Positions 6,485 through 14,676 are shown, numbered from the stretch's first letter. The stretch: DNA of 21,244 nucleotides from Clostridium_AI sp002297865 (GCA_937903005.1 CALFNR010000098.1:1-21244); one strand, 5' to 3'. Notes: a model not told the origin generated them from the sequence alone. Numbers and translations: made by a program.

Positions 6485-7125
6485 GTGCACAAATCTCCTC
6501 CCATACATTCACATAAGGAATCTGCCAGCCATAATTTACAACACATATCACATACGTCCGAATTATTATTGGACATTCCTTCACCATTGTTCTGATAACT
6601 TCTTGTGCTGTTCTGTAACTGTCTTAAAAACTGACTATATTCTGGATTTGCTGGTTCCATTGCAACCGCCTGTTTTGCATGGCTCATTGCAGTAATCATG
6701 TTACCAAGACCTGAGTATGCAATCGCATTATAATAATGCCATCTGGCACCTCTTTCTGGTATTCTGGAAAGTGCATTTAACCCTTCTCGGAAACGCTTCA
6801 TCATAAGCATACTGTATATTTCTCTCATTTCCTGAGATTCTTCATAATAGTTGTTCTGCTGATAGCTCTGCCCACCAGAATAACTGCTGTTCTGATAACT
6901 TTGACCTCCAGAATAGTTGCCGCTATAACCTTTTTCACGTTCATCCATAATCTGCTTATATGCTTCTTGAATCTCTTTAAACTTCTCTTCTGCTAAATCA
7001 GACAAAGGATTGTTTACATATGAATCTGGATGATATTTTCGGCTCAAATCTCGATATGCCTTCTTTACTTCTTCATTGGATGCGCTTGGTGAAATGCCCA
7101 GCACGCTATATGGATCTGCTATCAT
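6475..7125 (-). CDS. J-domain protein with TPR-like repeats and a Cys-rich tail
   Basis: A 216-residue protein unlike classical DnaJ. Residues 1-65 are a J domain with HPD at 32-34, which stimulates the ATPase of DnaK. A low-complexity Ser/Gly/Tyr/Gln/Asn linker follows (68-95) with SGGQSYQ repeated at 72-78 and 83-89. Residues 98-172 form TPR-like helices (REGLNALSRIPERGARWHYY, then GNMITAMSHAKQAVAMEPAN). The C-terminus has seven cysteines (192, 195, 196, 205, 207, 213, 215) that could bind zinc. No CxxCxGxG repeats or classical substrate domain are present, so it is probably a specialised co-chaperone rather than the housekeeping DnaJ. It starts at ATG 7125, 20 bases inside the end of the DUF5685 gene, with an AGGAGAGGAAAAGGA region upstream, and overlaps the next membrane-protein gene by ten bases. 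Confidence 0.88.
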   Translation of the reverse strand: MIADPYSVLGISPSASNEEVKKAYRDLSRKYHPDSYVNNPLSDLAEEKFKEIQEAYKQIMDEREKGYSGNYSGGQSYQNSSYSGGQSYQQNNYYEESQEMREIYSMLMMKRFREGLNALSRIPERGARWHYYNAIAYSGLGNMITAMSHAKQAVAMEPANPEYSQFLRQLQNSTRSYQNNGEGMSNNNSDVCDMCCKLWLADSLCECMGGDLCTCM

Positions 7126-7951
7126 ATTCCTTTTCCTCTCCTAACTTTTTGGATTTGTACTTTACCCAAACTCCTGTATATAATATATTGTGCAAAATAT
7201 CTGCGTTTTGAATGATTGGCAGCTTTTCATACTCTCTTGCACATTCTGCCATAAGCATCTGCAAGATATCATCGCATGTTTCATCAAAGTCTTCCTGCTT
7301 TGCCATAGCCTTGAATGGATTATAACTTCCTTTCTCTATATCTTTTGAAAGGTCATCATATGCATCTAGTAAATAGATAAACTTTCCTAAATAAAATCCA
7401 AACTGTCTTAAATTATCCTGCCACACATCCTCATCATAAACAAATAATTCACCCATAATCTCGCCAAAACAGTCTGAAACAACATCTAGGTTTTGTTCAT
7501 TGTTCTGTTCACATTCTGATAGTTTTTTTAAACCTTCTTCTATCTTCTTACACTGTCTAGGATATTTCTTTGCTATTTTCTGATATGTTTTTTTTAGATA
7601 TCTTGCCCCTGCGTAACCAGACATTTTTTTCTCGTCAGACCAGTCATCCAGAAAATTATGATATGCAAGTGCAATATTTAAATCTGCTGCGTATTCTGAG
7701 AACTGATTCCACAACATCCAGTGCTTGCTTGCTGGATGTGCCAGACAGCGCTGCCTGGCAGTATTTGGTACCTTCTCGTATAATGACGTAAGCACTAATA
7801 TCAAAAATGTCATATCATAGGTAAGTGTCATTTGTCCAAAACGCCCATGATGTTCTTTTAATGTTTTACATAATCCGCAATAATAAGCTCTGTATGTGTA
7901 GTAATCTTTTACTTTTAGCTCAAGCTTATCAATTGTTACATAACCAAACAT
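7106..7951 (-). CDS. DUF5685-type alpha-helical protein
   Basis: A 281-residue predicted soluble helical protein. The N-terminus MFGYVTIDKLELKVKDYYTY, followed by RAYYCGLCKTLKEHHG, matches the DUF5685 family as I know it; the family has no assigned function. Two acidic motifs stand out: DDWSD at 102-106 after a YHNFL helix, and DAYDDLSKD at 196-204 after FGFYLGKFIYLL, reminiscent of the Asp-rich motifs of class I isoprenoid synthases. The start is set at ATG 7951 because GGAGG sits four bases upstream and the family begins with MFGY; the longer frame from 7975 has no ribosome binding site. It is the first gene of the leftward operon, behind the extended -10 promoter at 7995-8003, and overlaps the J-domain gene by 20 bases. 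Confidence 0.8.
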   Translation of the reverse strand: MFGYVTIDKLELKVKDYYTYRAYYCGLCKTLKEHHGRFGQMTLTYDMTFLILVLTSLYEKVPNTARQRCLAHPASKHWMLWNQFSEYAADLNIALAYHNFLDDWSDEKKMSGYAGARYLKKTYQKIAKKYPRQCKKIEEGLKKLSECEQNNEQNLDVVSDCFGEIMGELFVYDEDVWQDNLRQFGFYLGKFIYLLDAYDDLSKDIEKGSYNPFKAMAKQEDFDETCDDILQMLMAECAREYEKLPIIQNADILHNILYTGVWVKYKSKKLGEEKEYDSRSI

Positions 7952-7994
7952 ACTTCCTCCATACTGGATAATCATAAGTGACTAAACTATTGCC

Positions 7995-8003
7995 ATTATA
8001 CCA
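7995..8003 (-). promoter_or_regulatory. Extended -10 promoter of the DUF5685/dnaJ-like operon
   Basis: TGG-TATAAT on the minus strand (8003-7995): a perfect -10 hexamer with an upstream TG element. No good -35 is seen at 16-18 bases, which is common for extended -10 promoters. The predicted start near 7988 gives a leader of about 37 bases before the ATG at 7951. Confidence 0.6.
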
Positions 8004-8034
8004 TTTCTGTCATAAGAATACACACGAAAATTAT

Positions 8035-8049
8035 AATTTCAGAGAAATT
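8035..8049 (-). terminator. Weak possible terminator after hemL
   Basis: AATTTC-TCT-GAAATT, a 6-bp AT-only stem just past the hemL stop, followed by ATAATTTTC on the minus strand. It is weak by any measure; termination after hemL may be partial. Confidence 0.25.
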
Positions 8050-8055
8050 TCACAA

Positions 8056-9348
8056 TCAAATTCCTTTACAGTAATGTAAAATATCATCTAGTGTCTTCTT
8101 AATATCTTCCTCTGTATGAGAAGCAGAGAAGAAAATTGCTTCAAACTGGCTTGGTCCAAAATAATTTCCTGCTTCTAACATATAACGGAAATACTCTGCA
8201 AACTTATCTGTATCTGCTGTTTTTGCTGATTCATAATCTGTGACTTTCTCTGAAGTAAAGTAGATACAGGATAAAGAGCCAATTCCTGCAACCTGATAAG
8301 GAAGTCCGAAAGAAGCAAAGATTTCTTTTACGCCATTTCTAAACTGTTCTCCTAATTGTTCTAACTTCGTATACACTTCTTTGTGGTCTCTTAAGATACA
8401 AAGCTGTGTAATTCCCGCGCGCATCGCAACTGGATTGCCGCTTAATGTACCTGCCTGATAGACGTTTCCAACTGGTGAAACCACGCTCATCACATCGCGT
8501 CTTCCTCCATATGCCCCTACAGGCATTCCCGCTCCAATAATTTTTCCAAAGGTAAGCAAGTCTGGTTTGATTCCATAATATCCACTGGCTCCATCAATTC
8601 CGAGACGAAAACCTGTAATCACTTCGTCAAAAATAAGCAAAGCTTCATTTTTATCGCAGATGTTTCGAAGTCCTTCTAGGAATCCATCTTCTGGTAACAC
8701 AATTCCCATATTGGCTGCAACTGGCTCTACAATGACACAAGCAATTTCGCCTTTATTTTCTTGGAACAGTGCTTCCACGCTGGATAAATCATTATATCTT
8801 GCTGTTAAAGTATCCTGTACACAGCCTTCTGGAACTCCGCTGCTTCCTGGTACTCCTGCCGTCATAACACCAGAACCAGCTTTCACTAAAAGTGCATCTG
8901 AATGTCCATGGTAACAGCCCTCGAATTTAATAATCTTATTCTTTCCTGTAAATCCTCTAGCTGTACGAATTGCACTCATAACAGCTTCTGTTCCTGAATT
9001 GACCATACGCACCATTTCAAGTGCTGGTACAAGCTCACACATAAGTTCTGCCATTTCCACTTCAATTGCTGTGGCGGCACCATAACTTAATCCATACTGC
9101 ATCTGATCTCTCATAGCATCCATTACTTTTTCATTGTTATGGCCTAAAATCATAGGCCCCCAGGAACCAATATAATCAATATATTGATTGCCATCAATAT
9201 CATAAAGGTACTGGCCTTTTGCTTTTTCTATAAATTGTGGCTGCCCTCCAACTGGTCCAAATGCCCTGACAGGACTGTTTACACCACCTGGAATTACTTT
9301 GACTGCTCGTCCAAACCACTTCTTTGACTTTTCTGTTTTCATACTCAT
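8056..9348 (-). CDS. hemL: Glutamate-1-semialdehyde 2,1-aminomutase
   Basis: PLP enzyme that converts glutamate-1-semialdehyde to 5-aminolevulinate in the C5 tetrapyrrole pathway. About 430 residues, the family norm. Seen: PGGVNSPVRAFGPVGG near the N-terminus, MVNSGTEAVMSAIR (phosphate-binding region), FDEVITGFR with the PLP-pyridine Asp at about 241, and TFGKIIGAGMPVGAYGG with the Schiff-base lysine at about 269. I chose the ATG at 9348: AAGGAAC lies seven bases upstream, while the longer frame from 9366 has no ribosome binding site. It is the last gene of the cob/hem operon, right after hemB. Its substrate needs glutamyl-tRNA reductase (HemA), which is not in this window. Confidence 0.96.
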   Translation of the reverse strand: MSMKTEKSKKWFGRAVKVIPGGVNSPVRAFGPVGGQPQFIEKAKGQYLYDIDGNQYIDYIGSWGPMILGHNNEKVMDAMRDQMQYGLSYGAATAIEVEMAELMCELVPALEMVRMVNSGTEAVMSAIRTARGFTGKNKIIKFEGCYHGHSDALLVKAGSGVMTAGVPGSSGVPEGCVQDTLTARYNDLSSVEALFQENKGEIACVIVEPVAANMGIVLPEDGFLEGLRNICDKNEALLIFDEVITGFRLGIDGASGYYGIKPDLLTFGKIIGAGMPVGAYGGRRDVMSVVSPVGNVYQAGTLSGNPVAMRAGITQLCILRDHKEVYTKLEQLGEQFRNGVKEIFASFGLPYQVAGIGSLSCIYFTSEKVTDYESAKTADTDKFAEYFRYMLEAGNYFGPSQFEAIFFSASHTEEDIKKTLDDILHYCKGI

Positions 9349-9367
9349 AAACAAGTTCCTTTCCATG

Positions 9368-10351
9368 CTAGCCGATTCTTCCCTCTTTCATGTAACCTGC
9401 TAATTCTTTTGCATAATACGTAATCAGCATATCTGCTCCTGCGCGGTACATTGCCACTGCAGATTCACAAACAACAGATGCCTCATCAATGTAATGAAGG
9501 GCTGCAGCTGCTTTAATCATCGCGTATTCTCCACTAACACTGTATACAGCAAGTGGTTTGTCATAGGTATCTGCTACCTCTCTTACAATATCCAGATAGG
9601 AAAGACCTGGTTTCACCATCAGAATATCCGCTCCTTCTTGCACATCAAGTCCTGCCTCACGAATTGCCTCTCTTCGATTATGAAAATCCATCTGATAACT
9701 CTTTCTGTCACCAAATGCAGGTGCAGAATCTGCTGCATCACGAAATGGCCCATAAAATGAAGAAGAATATTTTACTGCATAAGACATAATCGGTGTATTG
9801 ACAAACTGATTCTTATCTAGAGTCTGACGAATGGCTTTGATTCGTCCATCCATCATATCGGATGGTGCAACCATATCAGCCCCTGCCTGCACATGTGATA
9901 ATGCTGTTTTTGCTAAAACCTCTAATGTTTTATCGTTATTTACATACTGTCCATCTAATATTCCACAATGACCGTGAGAAGTATACTCACACATGCAAAC
10001 GTCCGTAATGCAATACAGAAGTGGATAGTTTTCCTTGATATAACGAAGTGCTTTCTGAACGATTCCTGCTGCATCCCATGCACCACTTCCACATGCATCC
10101 TTATGTGCTGGGATTCCAAATAACAGAATACTCTTCACTCCTGCTTTCATGACTAACTCCAACTCTTCGCCCAAACGGTCAATACTGTAACGGTACTGTC
10201 CTGGCATAGAACTGATTTCTTCCTTAATATTTATCCCCTCAACTACAAACAATGGATAAATTAAGGTATCTGCTGAAACTCTGGTCTCACGAACCATTCC
10301 TCTAATAATTGGATTACTTCTAAGTCTTCTTGGCCTATCAATTAATTCCAT
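9368..10351 (-). CDS. hemB: Delta-aminolevulinic acid dehydratase (porphobilinogen synthase)
   Basis: Condenses two 5-aminolevulinate molecules to porphobilinogen. 327 residues, the usual length. The active-site zinc cysteines are present at 119, 121 and 129 in DVCMCEYTSHGHCGIL, so it is a zinc-type enzyme. The catalytic lysines are K194 (YAVKYSSSFYGPFRDA) and K247 (ILMVKPGLSYLD). The C-terminus has the family's VSGEYAMIKAA block. The ATG at 10351 follows AGGAGG. It starts 13 bases after the cobA-hemD stop, and hemL follows closely, so the three are cotranscribed. Confidence 0.97.
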   Translation of the reverse strand: MELIDRPRRLRSNPIIRGMVRETRVSADTLIYPLFVVEGINIKEEISSMPGQYRYSIDRLGEELELVMKAGVKSILLFGIPAHKDACGSGAWDAAGIVQKALRYIKENYPLLYCITDVCMCEYTSHGHCGILDGQYVNNDKTLEVLAKTALSHVQAGADMVAPSDMMDGRIKAIRQTLDKNQFVNTPIMSYAVKYSSSFYGPFRDAADSAPAFGDRKSYQMDFHNRREAIREAGLDVQEGADILMVKPGLSYLDIVREVADTYDKPLAVYSVSGEYAMIKAAAALHYIDEASVVCESAVAMYRAGADMLITYYAKELAGYMKEGRIG

Positions 10352-10364
10352 TTTTCTCTGCCTC

Positions 10365-11915
10365 CTACTCTTGTAAACTCATCAATAATTCTATCATACT
10401 ATCCATGGTTGCTTCTTTGGATACAGAAACTTGCATGCCATATTTTCTTGCTTCCTTGGCAGTCTGCTCTCCAATACAGATAGCATTTACTTTGGTATAA
10501 TCTATATGTTCTAGTGTCTTCACAAATCCTTGTACGGTGGAAGCACTAGTGAATGTCACATAACTCATTTCTTGATCTTTAAAAGCCTGTTCTATCTTTT
10601 CGGTCAAAACATCTGCCTGCTCATAAACGGTTTTGTAAACTGCCACATCTTCATAAGAAAGTCCCACTTCTTCCAAATGTGCTGTTAGTGCAGGAGATCC
10701 CTGCAATGCACGGAAAATATATACTTTTGTTCCACTTGCTAATGTTCTCTTCAATAATTTTCCTAATGCATCTGCTGAATATTCTTCTGGCATATAATCT
10801 GCAAATAAATTATATTCCTCTAATGCCTTTCTAGTACCATTGCCAATTACAGCAAATGTAAGTTTGGGGTCGGTTAACAGATTACGCATGTCTACTCTTC
10901 GTTCCTTTAGCTGTCCAAAGAAATGTTTTACTCCTTGTGGACTTGTAAAAACAGCACACACCTTTCCATTTTCCTTTGAGCATCGATCCACCGCCTCTTC
11001 AAACTTCTCCTGTAATTTCTTATCTTCCAGTTTTGACACAGGAACCGTATCTATGGACGGCATCTCTACCACCTGTGCCCCAAGTTTTCTAAGTCGCTTT
11101 GCCAGATGAGATGCTTTTTCTCTTGGTCTAGTAATTAAAATCTGCTTTCCGAAAAGCGGCTTTTTCTCTATCCATGCAAAACTCTGTTCTAAGGTACACA
11201 CCTTTCCAATTACAATAACGGCTGGGCTTTTTATTGCTGCTTTGTCCGCTTCTTCCTTTAAAGTACCAACAGTCCCTACTGTACGTCTTTGCCCAAAAGT
11301 AGTTCCTCTTTCTAAGATAGCCGCAGGCATATTCGAATCCATTCCTGCTTCTATTAGGGAATTACAAATGGTTTCTAATGCACTGACTCCCATCAAAAAT
11401 ACAAGTGTAGCGTTTAACTGCACAAGCGCCTTGAAATTAATATCCAATACACCATTTTGCTTTTTGTGTCCTGTAATAACATGAAATGATGAGGTGTAAT
11501 CTCGATGGGTAACTGGAATTCCGTTATAAGCTGGAACCGCAATGGAGGAAGTGATTCCAGGAACAATTTCGAACGGAATTCCTTCTTTACTTAGCAGTTC
11601 AAGTTCCTCACCACCTCTTCCAAATACAAAGGGATCTCCTCCTTTTAGACGTACCACTCGTTTTCCCTCTTTTGCTTTTTTAAGAAGAATTTGATTAATC
11701 TCATCTTGTGGAACCAAATGACGATTGGAACGTTTTCCAACATTAATCCATTCCGCTTTTTTGGGCAGATAGGCTAGCACTTCCAAACTGACTAGTGCAT
11801 CATAAACTACAACTTCGGCCTCTGATAAGACTTCCATTCCCTTCATGCTAAAAAGTCCTATATCACCTGTTCCAGCACCTACAAGCCATACCTTGCCTGA
11901 TTTTAACTGCTCCAT
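10365..11915 (-). CDS. cobA-hemD: Uroporphyrinogen-III C-methyltransferase / uroporphyrinogen-III synthase fusion
   Basis: A 516-residue two-domain protein. Residues 6-245 are SUMT (CobA), which methylates uroporphyrinogen III at C2 and C7 with SAM to give precorrin-2: WLVGAGTGDIGLFSMKG at 10-26, VVRLKGGDPFVFGRGGEE at 87-104, and GIPVTHRDYTSSFHVITGH at 132-150. Residues 256-516 are HemD, which cyclises hydroxymethylbilane to uroporphyrinogen III: ILITRPREKASHLAKRL at 259-275 and VTFTSASTVQGF near the end. Such CobA-HemD fusions are common in clostridia and let one protein make and then methylate uroporphyrinogen III, committing it to cobalamin or sirohaem rather than haem. The ATG at 11915 has a GGAGAGGAG ribosome binding site and lies 22 bases after hemC. 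Confidence 0.96.
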   Translation of the reverse strand: MEQLKSGKVWLVGAGTGDIGLFSMKGMEVLSEAEVVVYDALVSLEVLAYLPKKAEWINVGKRSNRHLVPQDEINQILLKKAKEGKRVVRLKGGDPFVFGRGGEELELLSKEGIPFEIVPGITSSIAVPAYNGIPVTHRDYTSSFHVITGHKKQNGVLDINFKALVQLNATLVFLMGVSALETICNSLIEAGMDSNMPAAILERGTTFGQRRTVGTVGTLKEEADKAAIKSPAVIVIGKVCTLEQSFAWIEKKPLFGKQILITRPREKASHLAKRLRKLGAQVVEMPSIDTVPVSKLEDKKLQEKFEEAVDRCSKENGKVCAVFTSPQGVKHFFGQLKERRVDMRNLLTDPKLTFAVIGNGTRKALEEYNLFADYMPEEYSADALGKLLKRTLASGTKVYIFRALQGSPALTAHLEEVGLSYEDVAVYKTVYEQADVLTEKIEQAFKDQEMSYVTFTSASTVQGFVKTLEHIDYTKVNAICIGEQTAKEARKYGMQVSVSKEATMDSMIELLMSLQE

Positions 11916-11937
11916 TTTTTCCGCTCCTCTCCATTCC

Positions 11938-12822
11938 TTATGTCCATTGGCTTTTTAATTCCTTTGCTAATTCCTCACCAATTGTCCTTGCATCTTTGAC
12001 ATTTCCTTTTTTAATTCCAACGGAATAATCTTTTGCAGGCTCATGAAAATACAATCCACGTAAGATAATCTGTTTGCCTTCTATTGCCGCATATGCTGCT
12101 ATTGGAGAACTACAGCCACCATCCAGATAAGTTACAAAGCTTCTTTCTGCTATAGCTGCGTATTCAGACTCTTTGCTGCATGTACTTTCCAGATAAGAAT
12201 AATCTTCTCCCCTTCTTCCTTGAAATGCCAATATTCCTTGACCAGCCGCTGGTATCATTTCGTCTACAGAGAAAATCCTACTGACAGCATCCTGCATGTT
12301 AAGCCGGTTAAGCCCTGCCATAGCAAGTATCGTTGCCACATAATCCTCTTCTTCTAATTTACGAAGTCTTGTCTGTACATTTCCACGAATACTACGAAAC
12401 TTTACTTCCGGATAAAGTTTTTTCAACTGTTCCATACGTCTTCTGCTGGCAGTACCAATACAACCCGTTGTAAAATCCACTGTCATGCCCTTTTTTACAA
12501 TCATAGCATCCCTTGGGTCTTCTCTCTTAGAAAATCCTACGATAGGGATTTCCTTAGCTATTTCCATTGGGAGATCCTTAAGACTGTGAACGGATAAGTC
12601 AATTTCTCCTTCTAATAATGCCTTGTCTAATTCTTTGACAAATAACCCTTTTCCGCCAATCTGGTCTAAATTACGGTCCAATATCATATCACCTGTTGTT
12701 TTCATTGTTACCAGTTCAAAGGTGATATCAGGATGAGCTTCTGTAATAGCCTTTAGGGCAATTTGCGTCTGTTCTACTGCTAGTTTGCTGTCACGGCTTC
12801 CTACCTTAATCACTTTTTTCAC
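11938..12822 (-). CDS. hemC: Hydroxymethylbilane synthase (porphobilinogen deaminase)
   Basis: Polymerises four porphobilinogen units to hydroxymethylbilane using a covalently bound dipyrromethane cofactor. About 294 residues. Seen: KVGSRDSKLAVEQTQ at the N-terminus, HSLKDLP with the catalytic Asp at about 83, SIRGNVQTRLRKL, and YLDGGCSSPIAAYA with the cofactor-binding Cys at about 237. I place the start at GTG 12822, nine bases after GAAGGG; the ATG at 12831 directly abuts that ribosome binding site with no spacing and is a poor start. The gene follows the short CobU-like gene by about 38 bases and precedes cobA-hemD. Confidence 0.95.
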   Translation of the reverse strand: MKKVIKVGSRDSKLAVEQTQIALKAITEAHPDITFELVTMKTTGDMILDRNLDQIGGKGLFVKELDKALLEGEIDLSVHSLKDLPMEIAKEIPIVGFSKREDPRDAMIVKKGMTVDFTTGCIGTASRRRMEQLKKLYPEVKFRSIRGNVQTRLRKLEEEDYVATILAMAGLNRLNMQDAVSRIFSVDEMIPAAGQGILAFQGRRGEDYSYLESTCSKESEYAAIAERSFVTYLDGGCSSPIAAYAAIEGKQIILRGLYFHEPAKDYSVGIKKGNVKDARTIGEELAKELKSQWT

Positions 12823-12860
12823 AGTTATCATCCCTTCTATGCTTATTTCTATATTCTAAT

Positions 12861-13259
12861 TTATAATACTTCTTTTATCTTTTCCGGAATTCCACAATAG
12901 ATACGATATACTACATCGGCTTCTTTTGCAATCTTGCACAACGCTCTCCCTGTCTCTTCACGCCACTTGCGTTCCAATTTATCTATTGGCACAATTCCGT
13001 TACCAATCTCATCTGCTACAATCAGCCAGGAAGGATTGCTGATAATGAAATTAAGATCTTTCTCATAATTTTTTCCCTGCTTAATCCATTGTCTCATACA
13101 ATGATGAAAATGATTGAGACAAACCAAACTTTTCTGTCTTCCTTCCCTGTTTTCTGTTAATAAATCTTCCACTGAAATATTTCTATACTCTGGAAACGTT
13201 AACTGAACCCATTCCGTCTTTCCCTGACACGCTCCGCCAATTACTAAAATTTTCTTCAT
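12861..13259 (-). CDS. Short CobU-like P-loop protein (second paralog)
   Basis: A 132-residue protein clearly related to CobU (adenosylcobinamide kinase/guanylyltransferase) but shorter than the normal ~180. The P-loop GGACQGKT is at 8-15. The C-terminal half has the CobU block LIVADEIGNGIVP, then ETGRALCKIAKEADVVYRIYCGIP. It lacks the segment between the P-loop and the middle of CobU that holds the guanylylated histidine (H54 in the full-length neighbour), so a guanylyltransferase activity is unlikely. The frame is intact, with a good GTAAGGGG ribosome binding site, so it does not look like a decaying pseudogene. It lies 46 bases after cobS and before hemC. It might be a kinase-only or regulatory version. 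How sure: strong for CobU relationship, low for activity. Confidence 0.75.
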   Translation of the reverse strand: MKKILVIGGACQGKTEWVQLTFPEYRNISVEDLLTENREGRQKSLVCLNHFHHCMRQWIKQGKNYEKDLNFIISNPSWLIVADEIGNGIVPIDKLERKWREETGRALCKIAKEADVVYRIYCGIPEKIKEVL

Positions 13260-13305
13260 TTAGAACCCCTTACCTCTCTCACTTAATTATTTGCAAACTT
13301 GAAAC

Positions 13306-14067
13306 CTAAAATAGAATCTTACCTGTTACCATCAAAGCAGCTAATATTGCCAATTCATATATTTGCAGAAAGAATCCTGCCAGATCCCCAGTTATTCCCC
13401 CAAATATTTTTTTACATACTCTATAGTAGTAGGCAAAGATGATGAAAGACACGACCACTACTACACTCCCAATTCTAACATCCATCCAAAGAAGAAGGAA
13501 CATCTCAATGACAAAATAAACTACCATAATCCTTTTCACATGATTTCTATGGGCACCATCTTGAAATGTTGCAGCAAGCCCTGTGTTCTTTGCCAGTGGA
13601 AATGCTGCTACACTAAACCCGCTTAAGGTTCTTGACATCACATAAGTAACCGCAATAAATGGCATTACTTTAAAACTTACCTCGCTCCAGATTCCTATGC
13701 TGAGTACAAAATAAACCAGTCCAAATATAATTGCAAATGCGCCCGAATTCGGGTCTTTTAATATTTCTAATCTTTTTTCTCTATCTCCATAGGAATTCAG
13801 TGCATCAATGGTATCTAAGTACCCATCCAAGTGAATTCCGCCTGTAATCAACACTGGAATTACCGTTGCTATACATGCTGTAAAAAATGCTCCAAACTGG
13901 TATTCTCTTAAAAACCAAAGTCCTCCACTCATAACAAGCCCAATGATAACTCCTATAAAAGGAAAAAAACAAAGAGCATATTTCATGTTCCTTTTATTCC
14001 ATTCCACTCTTGGCATTGGAATCTTAGAATACATGGAAAATGCTATAATCATAGATTGTATTAGCAT
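13306..14067 (-). CDS. cobS: Adenosylcobinamide-GDP ribazoletransferase (cobalamin synthase)
   Basis: Integral membrane enzyme that joins adenosylcobinamide-GDP to alpha-ribazole (phosphate) to make adenosylcobalamin (phosphate), the last assembly step. 253 residues with about six membrane spans, normal for CobS. Signature blocks: FFPFIGVIIGL at 34-44, GGIHLDGYLDTIDAL at 76-90 with the conserved acidic residues, REKRLEILKDPNSGAFA at 96-112. I place the start at ATG 14067, one base after the cobU stop and behind AAAGGA; the longer frame from 14124 would overlap cobU by 56 bases and has no ribosome binding site of its own. Translation is probably coupled to cobU. Confidence 0.95.
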   Translation of the reverse strand: MLIQSMIIAFSMYSKIPMPRVEWNKRNMKYALCFFPFIGVIIGLVMSGGLWFLREYQFGAFFTACIATVIPVLITGGIHLDGYLDTIDALNSYGDREKRLEILKDPNSGAFAIIFGLVYFVLSIGIWSEVSFKVMPFIAVTYVMSRTLSGFSVAAFPLAKNTGLAATFQDGAHRNHVKRIMVVYFVIEMFLLLWMDVRIGSVVVVVSFIIFAYYYRVCKKIFGGITGDLAGFFLQIYELAILAALMVTGKILF

Positions 14068-14068
14068 A

Positions 14069-14620
14069 TTATCGTCCTTTCTTGGCATATTTATTTTTAT
14101 GATAAATTGGAATTCCACACACAACTTCCACTACTATATCTGCACGCTTTGCCATCTGTCTGTTGATAGCACCTAACTTTCTAATGTAATCTTTTGTACT
14201 TTCATCATAGTCACATCCATCCGAAAAAATTTCATTGGTTACAACAACCAGATTGGCACATTGCTCTAAAATACTGTCGATTCCCTCTATCACTTCTATC
14301 ACTGTATTTTCTTTCGCTCCATCTTCTTGAAACATCTCATTTGCCGTCAGATTGGACATGCAGTCTAACAAAACTGTACAGCCTTTTGGGAGAGCAACTT
14401 TCTTTAAGTCTGTAAAACATTCCATGGTTGTGAAATGTTTTTCTTTTCTCATCAAACGATGTCTTTCTATCTTACCTTTTGCTTCCTCGTCAAATGCCAT
14501 CATGGTAGCAATATAAATTCTCTTTTCTTCCTTATGGGACAATTGAAGTATGACACTTTCAGCAAATTCTGATTTTCCACTTCCACTGCCTCCACTTATC
14601 ATATAGAACATAATTCGCAC
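14069..14620 (-). CDS. cobU: Adenosylcobinamide kinase / adenosylcobinamide-phosphate guanylyltransferase
   Basis: Bifunctional enzyme that phosphorylates adenosylcobinamide and then transfers GMP to it. About 183 residues, the family norm. Seen: P-loop GGSGSGKS at 10-17; RIYIATMMAFDEEAKGKI then ERHRLMR with the guanylylated histidine at 54; VLLDCMSNLTANEMF; VVVTNEIFSDG; and KLGAINRQMAKRADIVVEVVCGIP at the C-terminus. The best start is GTG 14620, six bases after AAGGAG (14632-14627). The ATG at 14638 has no ribosome binding site and the ATG at 14611 is 15 bases from it. First gene of the cob/hem operon, behind an extended -10 promoter. Confidence 0.95.
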   Translation of the reverse strand: MRIMFYMISGGSGSGKSEFAESVILQLSHKEEKRIYIATMMAFDEEAKGKIERHRLMRKEKHFTTMECFTDLKKVALPKGCTVLLDCMSNLTANEMFQEDGAKENTVIEVIEGIDSILEQCANLVVVTNEIFSDGCDYDESTKDYIRKLGAINRQMAKRADIVVEVVCGIPIYHKNKYAKKGR

Positions 14621-14676
14621 TCTTTTCTCCTTAATCATTCAATCGTACTACAATTAGCATGAAATGTAAATGAATC

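Noticed and set aside
6342..6587. Minus-strand 81-codon frame
   Set aside because: Out-of-frame shadow of the J-domain and small membrane protein genes, which both have good ribosome binding sites.
8660..8914. Plus-strand 84-codon frame
   Set aside because: Antisense to the conserved middle of hemL; no ribosome binding site.
12861..13259. Pseudogene fragment of cobU
   Set aside because: Considered because of its short length, but the frame is uninterrupted, has its own P-loop and ribosome binding site, and keeps conserved C-terminal blocks.
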